This document shows positions 61,446-64,000 of a DNA stretch of 64,000 nucleotides, piece by piece. The position numbers and the translations under genes are program-made. The notes under the pieces are model-generated. The model was not told where the DNA came from and did not search any database. It saw only the letters and a list, made by a program, of their open reading frames with translations. The stretch's first letter is position 1. Every line of letters begins with the position of its first letter. This stretch comes from CAZRKC01 sp964600665 (GTDB taxonomy: Bacteria > Bacillota > SLNR01): contig CAZRKC010000006.1 in assembly GCA_964600665.1 (NCBI GenBank), forward strand, positions 34,247-98,246. The letters are read 5' to 3'.

Positions 61446-61820
61446 CTATTTGTTGGCAGATACCCATATATGTTTCAATTCAATACTTCCGTTATCCAGA
61501 TGGTACTGGAATTCGGTCAGATGTGGCTGTCCGTTACCTCCTCTGGCCATGTCTTCATACCCTTTTACTAGTGACCGTCCCGCAAGAATATATTGATCCC
61601 GGCAGTTGGCAAATTCGCTTTCAATAAAGTCGGTATTTTCCAAACGCTCCACGAGCGCTGAGGCATCATTTGCAAACTGCCGATAAGTAGCAGTAAATTT
61701 TTCTTTAGCCGCCTCGAAATATGTTTCGCGCCGATACTTTTCGGATATCCAAAGTTCCTTGATCCGGGAGGCATAACTGATTATCTCATGATCGAACTTT
61801 TTTAAGCGTGTTACATCCAA
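61446..61820 (-). CDS. Hypothetical helical protein
   Basis: Unknown family. About 124 residues, mostly helical and charged (KKFDHEIISYASRIKELWISEKYRRETYFEAAKEKF), ending in a beta-type segment (LTEFQYHLDNGSIELKHIWVSANK). TTG at 61820 has a strong AAGGGGAG 6 nt upstream; the frame extends to an ATG at 61892 without so good a site, so a longer protein (148 residues) is possible. Divergent from the URO-D family gene. Confidence 0.6.
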   Translation of the reverse strand: MDVTRLKKFDHEIISYASRIKELWISEKYRRETYFEAAKEKFTATYRQFANDASALVERLENTDFIESEFANCRDQYILAGRSLVKGYEDMARGGNGQPHLTEFQYHLDNGSIELKHIWVSANK

Positions 61821-61985
61821 TGTATTCTCCCCTTTGATTTTTGTCTTCATACCTTTCCATGCACCATTCATAATATCCTGCCCAAAATGCATCTGTGTTA
61901 GCGGACATATTTGTCAGCGCTTATAGGAAAATCGCATTGTATCGAGAATAGAGTATATGAAAGATCGATAATAGGGGGGATGACA

Positions 61986-62918
61986 GTGAACAAACAAGAG
62001 CGTGTCTTGGCTGCCCTGAAGGGTGAGGCTGTGGACCGGCTTCCATGGAGTATCTGGTACCATTTTGGAAATCAGTACGCACCAGGTGATGCGATTGCAG
62101 AAACCCAGCTTTCATTCTTTGAGCGTTTTGACTTGGATTTCATGAAAGTCATGAACGATTACACGTATCCATTCCCAGAGGGATTGGACCGGATAACAAC
62201 TCTGGATGATTGGAAACGCTTGAGTTCTGCACCTTTGGACTATTACTGGTTCAAAGAACAGTTGAAAGCATTATCCATTTACGCAAAGAAGCTGGAAAAT
62301 AAGGCGTTTTTCGTTGAAACTATTTTCAATCCTATCGGTGTCGCCCGGCGAACCGCGAAAGATGTCATATTCAAATTCATGCGAGAGCACCCGGATGAGT
62401 TCAAAGCAGGATTGGACGCAATCACGGATAGCTTTATCGCATATGGTTTCGCTGCAATGGAGGCCGGTGCTGCCGGAATCTTCTTCTCCGTCAATGGCGC
62501 AACCGATGACTTTATGAGTCAGTCTGAATTCATGGAATTTGTGAAACCGTACGATATGAAGATGTTAAGTGCTTTTCAAGAAAAAGGCATTATAAACATT
62601 GCTCACATTCACGGTTTTAATCTGCGTATGGAAGATGTGATCGACTATCCGGTCCACGCATTCAATTGGTCACATCTGCATTCAGCCCCTTCCCTGAAAG
62701 AAGCCCGTAAAATGACAGACGTATGTTTGATGGGCGGAATCGATGAATTCAAAACAAGCTACTTCCACGCCAGCGATTTAGAGGCCCAAGTAAACGCAGC
62801 CGTTGCAGAAGCGGGCACTCGTGGTTTCATGATCGGCCCGGGGTGTGCAATTCCCAGCGACATATCGCCACATTCATTGGATGCGGTCCGCAAAGCGGTC
62901 CATCGGGTTAAAGTGTAG
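61986..62918 (+). CDS. Uroporphyrinogen decarboxylase (URO-D) family protein
   Basis: 310 residues of the URO-D fold (TIM barrel). The family includes true UroD and the corrinoid:coenzyme M-type methyltransferases (MtaA/MtbA/CmuA). This protein lacks the UroD N-terminal RPxWxMRQAG signature, so it is not a haem-pathway UroD; a methyltransferase or related role is more likely. HIHGFNLRMEDVIDYPVHAFNWSH holds His residues that may bind metal. Start: GTG at 61986, 6 nt after GGGGGG; an ATG at 61980 touches that site. No corrinoid protein gene nearby. Confidence 0.82.
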   Translation: MNKQERVLAALKGEAVDRLPWSIWYHFGNQYAPGDAIAETQLSFFERFDLDFMKVMNDYTYPFPEGLDRITTLDDWKRLSSAPLDYYWFKEQLKALSIYAKKLENKAFFVETIFNPIGVARRTAKDVIFKFMREHPDEFKAGLDAITDSFIAYGFAAMEAGAAGIFFSVNGATDDFMSQSEFMEFVKPYDMKMLSAFQEKGIINIAHIHGFNLRMEDVIDYPVHAFNWSHLHSAPSLKEARKMTDVCLMGGIDEFKTSYFHASDLEAQVNAAVAEAGTRGFMIGPGCAIPSDISPHSLDAVRKAVHRVKV

Positions 62919-62924
62919 TTCCAG

Positions 62925-62949
62925 GGCAGGGCTTTAAGCCCTGCCTTTT
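62925..62949 (+). terminator. Terminator after the URO-D family gene
   Basis: Stem GGCAGGGCT/AGCCCTGCC (about 9 bp) with a 3-nt loop, followed by TTTT, 6 nt after the stop codon. It lies just before the RluA start. Confidence 0.85.
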
Positions 62950-62967
62950 ACCTTGGGGGGATTCTTG

Positions 62968-63894
62968 ATGATTAAAATGAACGTGACGGCCGACCAACAT
63001 GGAATGCGCCTGAACAAATACTTAAAAGAACAAATGCCGGAGTTACCGCATGGCATCATCTTCAGAACCATTCGCCAGAAAGATGTTCGCATTAATGGCA
63101 AGCAAGCTCGAGAAAATATTGTACTTAATGCTGGTGATGAAGTTTCGGTTTATCTGCCCTTGCGGTATCAGGAGGGAACCAAAGCACCTGTCCGGGTAGA
63201 ATTAGATATTTTGTATGAAGATCATCACATTATTTTAGTTAACAAGCAACCAGGCATATCAGTTCATCCAGATGCCAAGACATCGGGCTCGACGTTGATT
63301 CAACAAGTTCAGACTCATCTGGAAGCCAAAGGAGAAACCATCCGCAGCAAAGAACTGCCGGCTTTGTGTCACCGGCTCGATCATCATACCGGCGGTATCG
63401 TCATTATTGCGAAGACGCTTGCAGCCAGAGATGAGCTCCTGATGCGGTTTCGGCTTCGCGAAATAGGTAAGTTTTACCAATGCATTGTTAGTGGATCCAT
63501 CCATCCTCCCTCGGGCACTTTATCCCATTACCTGATGAAAGATGAATATGCAAGTAAGGTTAGCGTTATCCCGCAGTCGACTCCGGGTGCACTCTTTATT
63601 CAAACTCGTTACCGAACGATTCGCACCGGGCACACGCTGAGTTTATTGGAAGTTGAATTGCTGACCGGTCGAACGCATCAGATCCGTGCGCACATGTCTT
63701 ATATTGGCCATCCCATCCTTGGTGACGATAAATACGGCGATCGATCCCTGAATCGCCAATATCGAATCAAGACCCAGCAACTTTGGGCTTACCGGATCCA
63801 ATTTAACTTTAAATCCACCGGAATATTGGATTACTTGAACCATCGTACCTGGACGGTAGAGAATATTCCCTTTGCTTCCATGCGGTTGGATTGA
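62968..63894 (+). CDS. RluA family 23S rRNA/tRNA pseudouridine synthase
   Basis: 308 residues: N-terminal S4 RNA-binding domain (about 1-60, MRLNKYLKEQMPELPHG) and the RluA catalytic domain with HRLDHHTGG (catalytic Asp) and the TGRTHQIRAHM motif. Modifies uridines in 23S rRNA or tRNA; the exact target is not readable from sequence (RluD/RluC/YhcT subgroups). ATG at 62968 follows GGGGGG at 7 nt. Last gene in the window, with about 100 nt of non-coding sequence to the right edge. Confidence 0.93.
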   Translation: MIKMNVTADQHGMRLNKYLKEQMPELPHGIIFRTIRQKDVRINGKQARENIVLNAGDEVSVYLPLRYQEGTKAPVRVELDILYEDHHIILVNKQPGISVHPDAKTSGSTLIQQVQTHLEAKGETIRSKELPALCHRLDHHTGGIVIIAKTLAARDELLMRFRLREIGKFYQCIVSGSIHPPSGTLSHYLMKDEYASKVSVIPQSTPGALFIQTRYRTIRTGHTLSLLEVELLTGRTHQIRAHMSYIGHPILGDDKYGDRSLNRQYRIKTQQLWAYRIQFNFKSTGILDYLNHRTWTVENIPFASMRLD

Positions 63895-63952
63895 TTTTGC
63901 GCAAAAATCAGACAGATTCCCAAGATGATTCTGCACAAAACCCGTATGTCAA

Positions 63953-64000
63953 TATTCTGAGAAAATGTCACCTAAAAGGGACGAGATTATTCTGAGAAAA
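63953..64000. repeat. Direct repeat TATTCTGAGAAAA at window edge
   Basis: A 13-bp exact direct repeat at 63953-63965 and 63988-64000 with 22 bp between, and a third, weaker copy (GATTCTGCACAAAA) at 63927-63940. Repeated terminal sequences of this kind are seen at ends of IS21-type insertion sequences; the rest is outside the window. Confidence 0.55.

Noticed and set aside
61986..62918. Calling the URO-D family gene hemE
   Set aside because: The N-terminal arginine-containing signature of true uroporphyrinogen decarboxylase is absent and no other haem genes are nearby.
1..64000. CRISPR arrays, tRNA or rRNA genes, prophage genes
   Set aside because: No regularly spaced repeats, tRNA-like cloverleaf or T-loop sequence, rRNA stretches or phage structural/integrase proteins were noticed while reading the window.

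Overview
The window looks like a chromosomal segment of a Bacillota bacterium, most likely a spore-forming member of the Clostridia. The evidence is the gene order comEB-upp-glyA-rpiB-ywlE-tsaC-prmC-prfA-yqhQ-rpmE-rho-fsa-glpX-fba-spo0F, which matches the upp-to-rpoE block known from Bacillus subtilis, together with an RNA polymerase delta subunit, a Spo0F-type regulator, a CsaB cell-wall pyruvyl transferase, strong AGGAGG-type ribosome binding sites and frequent TTG/GTG starts. Base composition is close to half G+C. I cannot name a genus. No rRNA, tRNA or CRISPR array was seen.

Layout. 1-13.0 kb (all minus strand) is the conserved housekeeping block: pyrimidine salvage, one-carbon metabolism, protein release factor and its methylase, the tRNA t6A enzyme, L31, Rho, and lower glycolysis/gluconeogenesis genes, ending with spo0F. 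In B. subtilis spo0F is followed directly by pyrG and rpoE. Here those two genes lie at 45.9-48.7 kb, so about 33 kb of mostly envelope, transport and regulatory genes separates the two halves of the block.

13.3-45.7 kb: an MFS transporter; a two-gene secreted/membrane-anchored operon behind a 42-codon reading frame that contains a terminator-like hairpin; a CtpA-type protease; a divergent envelope-stress module (small secreted protein facing htrA-response regulator-histidine kinase, with matching 11-bp-spaced direct repeats in the intergenic region); a Big_2 surface protein with an IPDTG tail; a NamZ-like muramidase lipoprotein; hypB; a cadC-cadA metal efflux operon with promoter and operator; an adaptor-RND-TetR efflux operon with an 18-bp operator; a DUF5693-glycosyltransferase-csaB operon; sppA-YIP1; a YfhO membrane protein with a Thr-rich repeat lipoprotein.

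45.9-64 kb: pyrG, an MBL-fold hydrolase, rpoE, an AIR-synthase-like protein, speE, a carboxyltransferase (PycB/OadA type), a PadR-MATE-MFS efflux operon, aroA-aroC, two M20 peptidases, a URO-D family protein and an RluA pseudouridine synthase. The window ends in a short repeated sequence that may be the edge of a mobile element.

The most notable regulatory signals, read directly from the bases, are (1) a 17-bp palindrome, 16/17 identical, in front of both the PadR efflux operon (56.2 kb) and the distant MFS gene (13.2 kb), suggesting one PadR regulon, and (2) the repeats in the htrA divergent region. Functions are assigned from protein sequence recognition only; no database search was possible.
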